Below, one piece after another: positions 32,498 through 40,230 of a stretch of 64,000 nucleotides of DNA; position 1 is the first letter of the stretch; every line of letters begins with the position of its first letter. Below the pieces are notes generated by a model. It was not told where the DNA came from and did not search any database. It was given only the letters and a program-made list of their open reading frames with translations. Position numbers and translations under genes: made by a program. The stretch is from Ancylomarina euxina (GTDB taxonomy: Bacteria > Bacteroidota > Bacteroidia > Bacteroidales > Marinifilaceae), in contig NZ_QQWG01000001.1 of NCBI RefSeq assembly GCF_003863355.1, positions 186,001 to 250,000 of the forward strand, read 5' to 3'.

Positions 32498-34159
32498 ATG
32501 ATTAAAAGTCCGTTGCAAAAGGCTAGGTCCAAGTATATTCCCAAATTACCCAAATCATTAGAAGAAAATGTTGCCTTGATAACTGGTGAAGCCAGTGAAG
32601 CCATAGCTGATAAAGCAGCCATCAAGCAAATGTTCCCCAATACTTATGGTCTGCCATTAGTTACTTTTGAAGCTGGTGATATTTCTGAAAATCAAATTTT
32701 AAATGTCGGCGTCGTTCTTTCCGGAGGGCAAGCTCCAGGAGGGCATAATGTCATCTCAGGACTTTTCGATCGTCTTAAAAAATTGAATAATCGAAATCAA
32801 TTATTCGGATTTATTGGAGGCCCCGATGGTTTGCTAAATAACTCTTTTATTGATTTACATTCCGAAATCGTTAGCGAATATAGAAATACAGGTGGATTCG
32901 ATATCATAGGTTCTGGGAGAACAAAGATTGAAGATGAGGCTTCCTATGATAAGGTGATAGCTAATTGTTTGAAAAATAACATTAACGCACTTGTTATTGT
33001 GGGAGGCGATGACTCCAATACCAATGCTTGTGTACTTGCTGAGTATTTTCAAGAAAAAAAAGCTGGAATTCAGGTCATTGGTTGTCCCAAAACCATTGAT
33101 GGAGATTTAAAGAATAGTTTTATAGAAACGTCTTTTGGTTTTGATACCGCTTGTAAGGTTTATAGCGAGCTGATTGGTAACATTCAGAGGGATGCGAATT
33201 CTGCTAAGAAATATTGGCACTTTATTAAGTTAATGGGCCGTTCGGCTTCACATATCAGTCTTGAGTGTGCTCTTAAAACACAACCCAATATTGCCATTAT
33301 ATCCGAAGAGATTGAAAAATACAAGCTCACTTTAAATAAAATTGTCGGTCAAATTGCCGAGGTTGTTAAGAAGAGAGCGAATAAAGGAGAAAATTTTGGA
33401 ACCGTTCTTATTCCAGAAGGCTTGGTTGAATTTATGCCATCAATAAAGAAATTAATAAGTGAATTAAACGATATTTTGGCCTCGAAACCAGAATATAATA
33501 AACTTCCAACAAGTCAGGAGAAAAGAGATTTTATAACAGGCCTTTTAAGTGAAGAGTCTGCTAAAGTCTACTCAAGCTTACCAGATTCCTTTGCAAAACA
33601 ATTGACTTTAGATAGAGATCCTCATGGCAATGTTCAGGTTTCTAAAATTGAAACAGAGAAATTACTGATTGATATGGTAACTGATCGTTTGGATAAGGAT
33701 CAATCATTCCACGGCAAGTTCAATGCACAGAATCATTTCTTTGGCTATGAGGGGCGTTGTGCTGCACCATCTAACTTCGATGCTGATTACTGCTACTCCT
33801 TAGGTTGTACGGCTGCTTTGCTCATTAATTCGGGCAAAACAGGCTATATGGCTTTTATTAAAAATACATCTGGTAATTCTGATAAGTGGTTAGCTGGTGG
33901 TGTGCCCATTACCATGATGATGAATATGGAGAGACGTAATGGACATGAAAAACCAGTTATTCAAAAAGCTCTGGTAGATTTAAAAGGGAATCCGTTTTTA
34001 ATGTTCCGATCAAAAAGAAAAGAGTGGGCCACTAATAGCGATTATATTTATCCTGGTCCCATCCAATACTTTGGGCCAAGCGAGGTTTGTGATGCACCAT
34101 CAGAAACCTTATTGCTTGAACAAGAAAGTAGTTTTCAAGACGAACTCGTAACAGTTTAG
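32498..34159 (+). CDS. pfp: Diphosphate-fructose-6-phosphate 1-phosphotransferase (PPi-PFK)
   Basis: This enzyme interconverts fructose 6-phosphate and fructose 1,6-bisphosphate with pyrophosphate, so it works in glycolysis and gluconeogenesis. The 553-aa length fits the long plant/spirochaete beta-type PFP. Motifs: SGGQAPGGHNVISGLFD near residues 73-89; IVGGDDSNTNA, where Asp replaces the Gly of ATP-dependent enzymes and blocks ATP; CPKTIDGDLKN (catalytic Asp and the PPi-specific Lys); and KLMGRSASHISLECAL. It is monocistronic with its own terminator. Confidence 0.95.
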   Translation: MIKSPLQKARSKYIPKLPKSLEENVALITGEASEAIADKAAIKQMFPNTYGLPLVTFEAGDISENQILNVGVVLSGGQAPGGHNVISGLFDRLKKLNNRNQLFGFIGGPDGLLNNSFIDLHSEIVSEYRNTGGFDIIGSGRTKIEDEASYDKVIANCLKNNINALVIVGGDDSNTNACVLAEYFQEKKAGIQVIGCPKTIDGDLKNSFIETSFGFDTACKVYSELIGNIQRDANSAKKYWHFIKLMGRSASHISLECALKTQPNIAIISEEIEKYKLTLNKIVGQIAEVVKKRANKGENFGTVLIPEGLVEFMPSIKKLISELNDILASKPEYNKLPTSQEKRDFITGLLSEESAKVYSSLPDSFAKQLTLDRDPHGNVQVSKIETEKLLIDMVTDRLDKDQSFHGKFNAQNHFFGYEGRCAAPSNFDADYCYSLGCTAALLINSGKTGYMAFIKNTSGNSDKWLAGGVPITMMMNMERRNGHEKPVIQKALVDLKGNPFLMFRSKRKEWATNSDYIYPGPIQYFGPSEVCDAPSETLLLEQESSFQDELVTV

Positions 34160-34166
34160 TTCTTGA

Positions 34167-34206
34167 AAAAATGCGCTAATCTACTTTTAGAGATTAGCGC
34201 ATTTTT
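34167..34206 (+). terminator. Terminator after pfp
   Basis: A stem of about 15 bp (34168-34182 with 34191-34205) with an 8-nt loop and T-rich tail. Its A-rich left side could also serve the convergent thioesterase gene. Confidence 0.85.
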
Positions 34207-34226
34207 TATATTTGGAATTGATGCTG

Positions 34227-34646
34227 TTACCCAATAACGGTATCCTCAAATTCTCTGATTCTAATTTTCAATGTTTCAGGTACGGCAATACTTTTACCTA
34301 ATTTTTGACTGAAAGCAACCATGACCTGACTTGTAGTGGTTTTGATATCGCCTGTAACTGTGTCCACAATGTTCTGACTCAGACTAACACTTTTATTCCC
34401 AATTTTATGGATGCAAGTGTGCACTTCAATTTTGTCTTTTAAGAGGATAGGAGCCAAGTAGTCTATTTCAAGATGGGCAACAATAAGAGCCGCATCATTC
34501 CAATTAATGGTTTGTCCATATATTTGTTCGAAATAATCCAGTCGTCCTAAGTCGAGGTAACTCAGTTGAACGCCATTGTTCACATGGCCCATGATATCGA
34601 TATCGCCAAAGCGAATTTGTATTTTCTTTTTGTGATTGTAATTCAT
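34227..34646 (-). CDS. Acyl-CoA thioesterase, hotdog fold (4-hydroxybenzoyl-CoA thioesterase/YbgC type)
   Basis: Hotdog thioesterases of this type hydrolyse acyl-CoA thioesters. The 139-aa product has IRFGDIDIMGHVNNGVQLSYLD near the N-terminus, carrying the YbgC-type Asp and HVNN motif. LEIDYLAPILLKDKIEVHTC and KSVSLSQNIVD are typical of the sheet. The start at 34646 (MNYNHKK) is chosen because the upstream ATG at 34667 overlaps a promoter box (34665-34672). Stands alone; the physiological substrate cannot be told. Confidence 0.88.
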   Translation of the reverse strand: MNYNHKKKIQIRFGDIDIMGHVNNGVQLSYLDLGRLDYFEQIYGQTINWNDAALIVAHLEIDYLAPILLKDKIEVHTCIHKIGNKSVSLSQNIVDTVTGDIKTTTSQVMVAFSQKLGKSIAVPETLKIRIREFEDTVIG

Positions 34647-34664
34647 GAATTCTGTTTTGAAAAA

Positions 34665-34672
34665 CAAAACTA
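34665..34672 (-). promoter_or_regulatory. -7 box of the thioesterase promoter
   Basis: The minus strand reads TAGTTTTG, a TAnnTTTG match that decides the start of the gene. Confidence 0.45.
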
Positions 34673-34716
34673 AGTATTATTCCTGAATGAGAAGCTGAAT
34701 TCTACCTTGAACGTGT

Positions 34717-34917
34717 TTATTCCTTCTTTTTAGGTTTGAATAAGCCTCCCACCAGAATTCCTAAAACAAGTCCATATGGTATCATAGAGTAACAGTTAGC
34801 CTGAATAGGGCAGGTACCGCTGCTGCATCCAATAAATTTCCAATATAAGAACCCTCCAATTGTTCCTAGAATCCCACCAATTATTTCGAACTTTCTGGTT
34901 TTTGTCAATTGTTTCAT
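34717..34917 (-). CDS. Small two-helix membrane protein (DUF6132-like)
   Basis: The 66-aa protein has two Gly-rich membrane helices (IIGGILGTIGGFLYWKFIG and MIPYGLVLGILVGGLF) joined by a Cys-containing loop, GCSSGTCPIQANC, and a Lys-rich C-terminus. This layout is that of the small Bacteroidota family DUF6132, as far as I recognise it; the function is unknown. The loop Cys residues could bind a metal or form disulfides. A -7 box (TATTTTTG, 34937-34944) precedes it. Confidence 0.75.
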   Translation of the reverse strand: MKQLTKTRKFEIIGGILGTIGGFLYWKFIGCSSGTCPIQANCYSMIPYGLVLGILVGGLFKPKKKE

Positions 34918-34936
34918 ATCAATCTGAATTGAAAAT

Positions 34937-34944
34937 CAAAAATA
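34937..34944 (-). promoter_or_regulatory. -7 box of the small membrane protein gene
   Basis: The minus strand reads TATTTTTG, 20 nt before the ATG at 34917. Confidence 0.45.
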
Positions 34945-34979
34945 GTTAAGAATATTCATTAAATGTTATTCCAGAAAGA

Positions 34980-37085
34980 CTATAATTCGTAGGAGAAATC
35001 TTTAGGAATCCTGATTGTTACTATCGTACCAGGGAATTTAATGTTAGTTTCGTCGGAATCTTTGATTTCGAGACTAATATTCTTATAATTGATGCTGTTT
35101 AGAAGCTCAAAATACTCTTTCATGGCCTTCATTCCAATACCATTACTTAATCTTCTTTTACGATTCGAAGCTACACGGCCAATTCCATTATCCTTTACTT
35201 GAAATATGAGATATCCTTTTTCTTTAAAGATGTTGATTTTCAATAAGCCCATCGTGTTTCTATCCATTAAGCCATGACGAACCGCATTTTCAACATAGGT
35301 TTGGAGTAGCATTTTAGGAACTTGTGTAAATCGATTGACTTCTTTTGAAACGTCAATTGTATAGTTAAATTTATCGTTGAATCGAAATTGCTCTAATTGA
35401 AGATAAAGTTCTATGAAATGGATTTCATCTTCTATACTTACTGACACCTTATTAGAAGCTTCAAGAGCGTATCTAACAAGCTTTGAGAATCGTGTGAAGA
35501 AATCGTAAGCTTTATCTCGATCTTCACTTAGAATGACTGCTCCAACTGAATTAAGAGTATTGAAAGTAAAATGAGGATCCAACTGGTTTTTCCAGTTGGT
35601 GAGTTGTAATTCGGCTAATCTTTTTTTTCTTCGATCGCGACTTGTTGTTAGGAATTGAATGCCCCATACTAAGACGAAGAGTCCTGTATATATTCCTGAT
35701 ATGATACCAAATACTCTAAGATAGTAGTAAGATATCTTTCGATAAATAAATTCGAACCATTGATTACCTACCTGCAGATAAAATGCAGGATGGTTATATT
35801 TTCCAAGAATAATGGAGGCGTAATATTTGCCTGGAATACAGTCGATATCATATGTTTCATGCCGCTTAAAGCCATTTCGGTAGACATACAGTTCTTGACC
35901 ATTATTACTTATGGTCAGTGTTTCATCTTTCCCATTTTGATCTAAGTCAATAGACTGAAAATAGGTTGATATCTTTTCATCTATTTTGCTAATTTGCTTA
36001 AGGTTTAATTCACGATCAAACTTATTGATTGTTCCATCTGATTTTAAAACGAGACATTCTGGTTTATTGTTTAATTTAAATTGTCTTAACCTCAAATATG
36101 ACTTGGGATTATTAAAAGGAAAATGTTTATTTTTTAGAACCTCACCTTTGTAATTGTAGAGATAGAAATTATATCCAACTGCGTTGAGTTTCGAGCTGCA
36201 AGAACTAAAAGCTAGCCAGTAATTTCTATTTTCAATTGAGATCGGAGACATTTCTAACTGTTGCGTTTCTCCTTCAAAAATTTTGGGTTTAATTAATGGC
36301 TTTAAGTTTTGGTCTAGAATATACAAATAGGCATTGTAATCATTAGGTGTGGGTAGTGGTGGACGCATATTGCCAGCTGCCGAATTGGTTATTAGGAATT
36401 CAGGATGTCCATCATCGTTGATATCACTGATATTAAAGCCATAAATTTTAGAAGCCAGATAGTCTGATTTTTTGAGTTTATCTTTTTCTATATCATAAAT
36501 ATACATGTGCCTTGGGTAAAGGTTAAAACCACCCGAAATTAGAGTGACAAATTCTTTCTTACCATCACCATCAACATCGTATAATTGAGAGTCTTTAATC
36601 TCATAGTCATAGCCAGCTTTTCCATTACGGGTTAAACCCATAAATCGTTCTTTAATAATTTCTCCTTTACCTAAGGGTTCAATAACATTTAAGAAAAGAC
36701 TGTCACCACAATTTGATATAGTATAAATCTCTTTAAAGCCATTAATATCGAAATCGCCAAATGAGATGGAATTTTTAGGTGTGTAAGCTAAGCTTCCTCT
36801 GATGTTGTATTGTACACAAATATCATTGTTAACTCTGTGTATAGGTATGGAGTAAAAATCTTTTTTGAAGGGATAGACATGTAATCTTTCGGTTATACCA
36901 TCACTGTCAAGATCTATCCAGAAGTTCATGCGGTTTTTAGAAAGCATGCCTTCGTCCATTTTTTTTATTTCGTACTGACTGGTATGATCAATGGTCAACC
37001 ACCAAAGTGGAATAGCCAGAAACAAAGATATTCCCCAGGGAGAACTTAAGAATTGTATACTTTTCTGAGCTAGCCTTTTTAGCAT
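34980..37085 (-). CDS. LytS-type sensor histidine kinase with FG-GAP/VCBS-like repeat sensor
   Basis: The 701-aa kinase has a membrane helix (about 17-33), a large extracytoplasmic region (34-450), a second helix (454-480) and a His_kinase domain. The phospho-acceptor is H505 in QLDPHFTFNTLNS. The ATPase N-box follows in LLQTYVENAVRHGL and the G-box in VKDNGIGR. The sensor holds five calcium-loop-like repeats D-x-[DN]-x-[DN]-G-x-x-E at 58, 111, 170, 221 and 380, as in FG-GAP/VCBS beta-propellers. It lies 3 nt after the LytTR regulator gene, so the two form a two-component system. The signal is unknown; a polysaccharide or calcium-dependent surface ligand is a guess. Confidence 0.9.
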   Translation of the reverse strand: MLKRLAQKSIQFLSSPWGISLFLAIPLWWLTIDHTSQYEIKKMDEGMLSKNRMNFWIDLDSDGITERLHVYPFKKDFYSIPIHRVNNDICVQYNIRGSLAYTPKNSISFGDFDINGFKEIYTISNCGDSLFLNVIEPLGKGEIIKERFMGLTRNGKAGYDYEIKDSQLYDVDGDGKKEFVTLISGGFNLYPRHMYIYDIEKDKLKKSDYLASKIYGFNISDINDDGHPEFLITNSAAGNMRPPLPTPNDYNAYLYILDQNLKPLIKPKIFEGETQQLEMSPISIENRNYWLAFSSCSSKLNAVGYNFYLYNYKGEVLKNKHFPFNNPKSYLRLRQFKLNNKPECLVLKSDGTINKFDRELNLKQISKIDEKISTYFQSIDLDQNGKDETLTISNNGQELYVYRNGFKRHETYDIDCIPGKYYASIILGKYNHPAFYLQVGNQWFEFIYRKISYYYLRVFGIISGIYTGLFVLVWGIQFLTTSRDRRKKRLAELQLTNWKNQLDPHFTFNTLNSVGAVILSEDRDKAYDFFTRFSKLVRYALEASNKVSVSIEDEIHFIELYLQLEQFRFNDKFNYTIDVSKEVNRFTQVPKMLLQTYVENAVRHGLMDRNTMGLLKINIFKEKGYLIFQVKDNGIGRVASNRKRRLSNGIGMKAMKEYFELLNSINYKNISLEIKDSDETNIKFPGTIVTIRIPKDFSYEL

Positions 37086-37088
37086 ACT

Positions 37089-37826
37089 TTAAAATATTTC
37101 AGCAAGTTTTTGAACTCGACTGCACGAAAGGGGAAGTGTAATACATTCTCCTCCGATCTGCAGATGACATACTTTATCTTTTCTGTTAACCGATTTTAGA
37201 TAGTCTAGATTAATTAGGATGGAGCGACTTACCCGAAAAAATAAATCTGAGATTAATTGATCTTCAATAATACCTAGAGTTGTAGCCGTTGTGAGCTTAG
37301 TCCGATTAGTTAGGCAAATATTGGTGTAGTTCCCGTCTGCTTCGCAGTAAAGAATATTATCTTGTTTGATAATTTCGAATCCTGTGCGTGTATTAACCTT
37401 GAGTCGATTATTCATGTTGAGACGATTAATTAAGTCGTCTAATTTGTTTTTGTCTTTTTTATTATTGTCAATTAACTTCGCACGATTGATGCACTGTTTG
37501 AGATCATTCTCGTTTATGGGTTTTAGAAGGTAGTCAAGAGCTGAGGCCTTAATCGCTTGAATGGCATATTGATTGAAAGCCGTAATAAAAACAACTCTGG
37601 GTGATTCCCCACTTAAAATTAATTCTTGAACCAGCTCAAACCCATTTTTATGTGGCATCTCAATATCCAGAAAAATAAGATCAGGTTGAAATTCCAAATA
37701 ACGTGTAATGCCTTGTTCAGCTGAATTTGCTTCAGTAACCTGACAATAAGGTTCTACAAGTTGAAGCAGTTTATGCAATACCGCTCGGGCTTTATCTTCA
37801 TCATCAACAACTAAAAATCGGTTCAT
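37089..37826 (-). CDS. LytTR-family response regulator
   Basis: The 245-aa regulator starts MNRFLVVDDEDKARAVL. Its receiver domain has the phospho-Asp in DLIFLDIEMPHKNG and the conserved Lys in DYLLKPI. The C-terminal LytTR DNA-binding domain (about 145-245) shows ILYCEADGNYTNICL and FFRVSRSILINLDYLKSV. The frame is open to 37880, but that codon lies within a promoter box (37878-37885), so the ATG at 37826 is chosen. It precedes its kinase by 3 nt. A target could be the adjacent envelope operon (inference from location only). Confidence 0.93.
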   Translation of the reverse strand: MNRFLVVDDEDKARAVLHKLLQLVEPYCQVTEANSAEQGITRYLEFQPDLIFLDIEMPHKNGFELVQELILSGESPRVVFITAFNQYAIQAIKASALDYLLKPINENDLKQCINRAKLIDNNKKDKNKLDDLINRLNMNNRLKVNTRTGFEIIKQDNILYCEADGNYTNICLTNRTKLTTATTLGIIEDQLISDLFFRVSRSILINLDYLKSVNRKDKVCHLQIGGECITLPLSCSRVQKLAEIF

Positions 37827-37877
37827 AACATTCTTCTGTAATATTGTTATGTGAAGATAATTGAAAATTATATTAAT

Positions 37878-37885
37878 CAAAATTA
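37878..37885 (-). promoter_or_regulatory. -7 box of the two-component operon
   Basis: The minus strand reads TAATTTTG about 52 nt before the regulator ATG and overlaps the alternative start codon. Confidence 0.45.
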
Positions 37886-37969
37886 ATATCTAATGTTAAT
37901 AATTTGATATATTGTGAATAATTACTGATCTTATTATTTAAGTGTTCTTTTTAGGTTGACAGTTTAACA

Positions 37970-38006
37970 GGATAGCTTAATGGTAGAAGTTCTCCTCCCA
38001 AAGGGA
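37970..38006 (+). other. tRNA-Gly-like 5' fragment (degenerate)
   Basis: TAGCTTAATGGTAGA (37973-37987) is a near-perfect tRNA D arm. Ten nt later, CTCCCAA (37995-38001) matches a glycine anticodon loop with anticodon CCC. The anticodon stem is mispaired and no T arm or acceptor stem follows, so it is not a functional tRNA. It may be a tRNA relic or chance. Confidence 0.25.
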
Positions 38007-38076
38007 AAATCTATGGTAGGAGGAAATAGAGTAATAGCTATATGTTTTATCATGTAAAACAAAATAAAAATGTTTC

Positions 38077-38880
38077 TTAAGGTTGTTTTATATTGAAATA
38101 ATAACAATCCTTATTAGTACCATTATTATCAATTATTTGAACAAGACGAATGATATAATAAATACCATCTAATTTCTCTATTATAATATCTCCATCGCTT
38201 AAGTTATCAACATATTCCAGAGGATTACCGCTATCGAAGACTTTCTTTGCATCATTATAAGTAGCATTGGCATAATCGAGTTGATTAAACTTAAGAAATC
38301 GACCTCCAGCAGGAGAAACCCATTTACGCGATAAAGTGTTTTCGTCTTCTCTGAAAGTTGTATCATCCTGTATATATAGCTTTTTTTTATCGTGTAAAGC
38401 TCCAATCAAAGCTTCCTTGTTTTTTATGTGAAAAGCATCTGTTCTGCCCGAATAATAAGAGTAGAATACATGCCCGGTACTTTCTTCAAGAGCTTGTTCT
38501 TTAGGGTTCACATTTAAGATACGCACGGTTGTTTTAATATTAGCATGACTATCTGTAATTTCAAACCGGAACTTTAACTGACTACTTTCAGTGCAAAAAG
38601 GTGTTTTAAAATCAAAATTGTGAAAAAATGCAGACCTGTTTGGTGTAGAGTCTAATAAATTGACAATTTCTTTATTATCAATGTTCATGCTAATTTTGAC
38701 CTGGTTAATGTAATTTTCTGATTCTGAAATTAATCGGAATGAAACGATTTCTTCAGAATTGACATTCATAATTCCATCATCAGGGTTTACAAATACTAAT
38801 AAACTATCTTGCTCAGAGTTTTCAACGCATGCCGTGAAAAGGAAACCAAACACGATCATTAATAGAACTGAATTTTTCAT
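38077..38880 (-). CDS. Hypothetical lipoprotein at the end of the envelope operon
   Basis: No family recognised. The 267-aa product has a lipoprotein signal (lipobox FLFTAC, then VENSEQD). Residues about 25-125 look like an Ig-like beta-sandwich (SEEIVSFRLISESENYINQVKI, SQLKFRFEITDSHANIKTTVRI), similar in style to the repeats of the 1117-residue protein encoded upstream. The C-terminal half (GHVFYSYYSGRTDAF, YADYAN-like region, DGDIIIEKLDGIYYIIRLVQI) is a separate domain of unknown role. Last gene of the four-gene minus-strand cluster (gap 90 nt). Confidence 0.7.
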   Translation of the reverse strand: MKNSVLLMIVFGFLFTACVENSEQDSLLVFVNPDDGIMNVNSEEIVSFRLISESENYINQVKISMNIDNKEIVNLLDSTPNRSAFFHNFDFKTPFCTESSQLKFRFEITDSHANIKTTVRILNVNPKEQALEESTGHVFYSYYSGRTDAFHIKNKEALIGALHDKKKLYIQDDTTFREDENTLSRKWVSPAGGRFLKFNQLDYANATYNDAKKVFDSGNPLEYVDNLSDGDIIIEKLDGIYYIIRLVQIIDNNGTNKDCYYFNIKQP

Positions 38881-38970
38881 TTTTAGGTAATATTGGATTC
38901 ATTTTTAGGAATATAAGAAAGCGGATGATAAAAAGAAATCACCCGCAATCTTGATACTAACTAAGAATTA

Positions 38971-39420
38971 TTAGTGGGCATATTTATAACACTTTAGCTT
39001 AAGAGTTTGTTTCTTAAGTTTACCGAAAAACATATCTTGACTTTCAGTTTTTAAGTAAGTTGGTATAAATACATCAATATCTGGGTATTCCTCGACTAAA
39101 TCAGTTAACGCAAATCGAAAGATAGATTTAATACCTTTCCAATTTGCATGATTTATTTCGACTCCTTTATTTTTATATGGGATAAATACGCTATCATTTA
39201 CTTTACGAATATTTCTAAAAACTCCTAAGTAACTGACATATTCGATTGATATTTCTTTATTAGTGACGAGGATATAGTCATTTAAACTGGTTTGTAGTTC
39301 AACGCTTGTAGGTGCAAAAGGAGAACTCATTAACCTTTGTGAAGATCGTGTTCCAATACATGAGCTTAGTGAAAGTAAAATCCCTAAAAAGATAACATGT
39401 TTTATTATATCTATGTTCAT
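38971..39420 (-). CDS. Small hypothetical lipoprotein
   Basis: No family recognised. The 149-aa product has a lipoprotein signal (MNIDIIKHVIF, lipobox SLSSC, then IGTRSS). The rest is a mixed alpha/beta domain: DYILVTNKEISIEYVSY, a Trp-containing central strand (NHANWKGIKSIF), then DIDVFIPTYLKTESQD and a basic C-terminus KKQTLKLKCYKYAH. An ATG at 39432 overlapping the upstream stop is an alternative start. It lies 5 nt behind the beta-barrel gene, clearly in the same operon. Confidence 0.7.
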   Translation of the reverse strand: MNIDIIKHVIFLGILLSLSSCIGTRSSQRLMSSPFAPTSVELQTSLNDYILVTNKEISIEYVSYLGVFRNIRKVNDSVFIPYKNKGVEINHANWKGIKSIFRFALTDLVEEYPDIDVFIPTYLKTESQDMFFGKLKKQTLKLKCYKYAH

Positions 39421-39425
39421 AACAT

Positions 39426-40208
39426 TTACCATTTGAAGAAGTAAGAAATTGAAACCGCAAAATCAGATTCAATATTGAATTTTTTATGTTCCAGTTCTTT
39501 ATATTTTTTAATGTCATTCTCAGTTGAATAGTAAGTCTGAGAAAATATCTCACCATCTACTGAGTAAGTTTCATCTGTTTTATATTCGAGATGGCTTTCG
39601 TTTAGTCCTCGTATACCCCATTCTAAACCTAAAGCTAAAGGTAGATCAGCTATAAAAAACTGAACACCGGTAAAGAAGTTAAATCCGTATACAAAGCTTG
39701 ATTTTGTTTGTTCTTGTTTTCTAAAATCACCATTTGTGCTATACCGTTCGGCAAACTCAATACTGTTTGTATTTCTACCAAAGGGAAGCTCTGCACCTAT
39801 GTACACATCGACAAGATTACTGTTTGAAAAGTGTTTTTCAAAACCAGGTGTTAGGAAGAATTCAGATTCATTCTTATTGCCAATCATTTGAGCGATATCT
39901 CCAATTTCAACATCTCCATTGATATCTTCTTGATTCTTAAAGTACTTAACACCAAGGCGAAGAACAAATTGATCCTTTAGATAGTATTTAAAGTTTATTA
40001 AAGGTAATTGTTCAACAGAGATATCTTCGTCTATCCATTTTTTAGTTTGCTTAAAACCTGTTCCTAGATAAATACCTAAGTTCCCTTTTTGAGGACGAGT
40101 CCCTAGGGAATATTTGTTTTCAGAATTTTCTCTGGTAGACAACTGTGCAAAAGAGGTAGAGTAGCCCATTAGTGTTAGGGCTACAATTACTAATATATTT
40201 TTATACAT
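39426..40208 (-). CDS. Outer-membrane beta-barrel protein of the envelope operon
   Basis: The 260-aa protein has a signal peptide (MYKNILVIVALTLMGYSTSFAQ) and barrel strands such as GNLGIYLGTGFKQTKKW, FVLRLGVKYFKNQED, VDVYIGAELPFGRN and ALGLEWGIRGL, ending AVSISYFFKW with an aromatic terminus. It resembles the generic Bacteroidota OMP_b-brl proteins; function unknown. It lies 22 nt behind the giant repeat lipoprotein and overlaps the alternative start of the small lipoprotein, so all are co-transcribed. Confidence 0.78.
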   Translation of the reverse strand: MYKNILVIVALTLMGYSTSFAQLSTRENSENKYSLGTRPQKGNLGIYLGTGFKQTKKWIDEDISVEQLPLINFKYYLKDQFVLRLGVKYFKNQEDINGDVEIGDIAQMIGNKNESEFFLTPGFEKHFSNSNLVDVYIGAELPFGRNTNSIEFAERYSTNGDFRKQEQTKSSFVYGFNFFTGVQFFIADLPLALGLEWGIRGLNESHLEYKTDETYSVDGEIFSQTYYSTENDIKKYKELEHKKFNIESDFAVSISYFFKW

Positions 40209-40230
40209 ACTTATGTTTTTACAACTTGAA

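Noticed and set aside
37970-38006. Functional tRNA-Gly gene
   Set aside because: Anticodon stem mispaired and no acceptor stem or T arm; kept only as a relic candidate.
38043-38061. Hairpin TGTTTTA/TAAAACA behind the envelope operon
   Set aside because: Perfect but purely AT stem without a T run on the minus strand; too weak to call a terminator.
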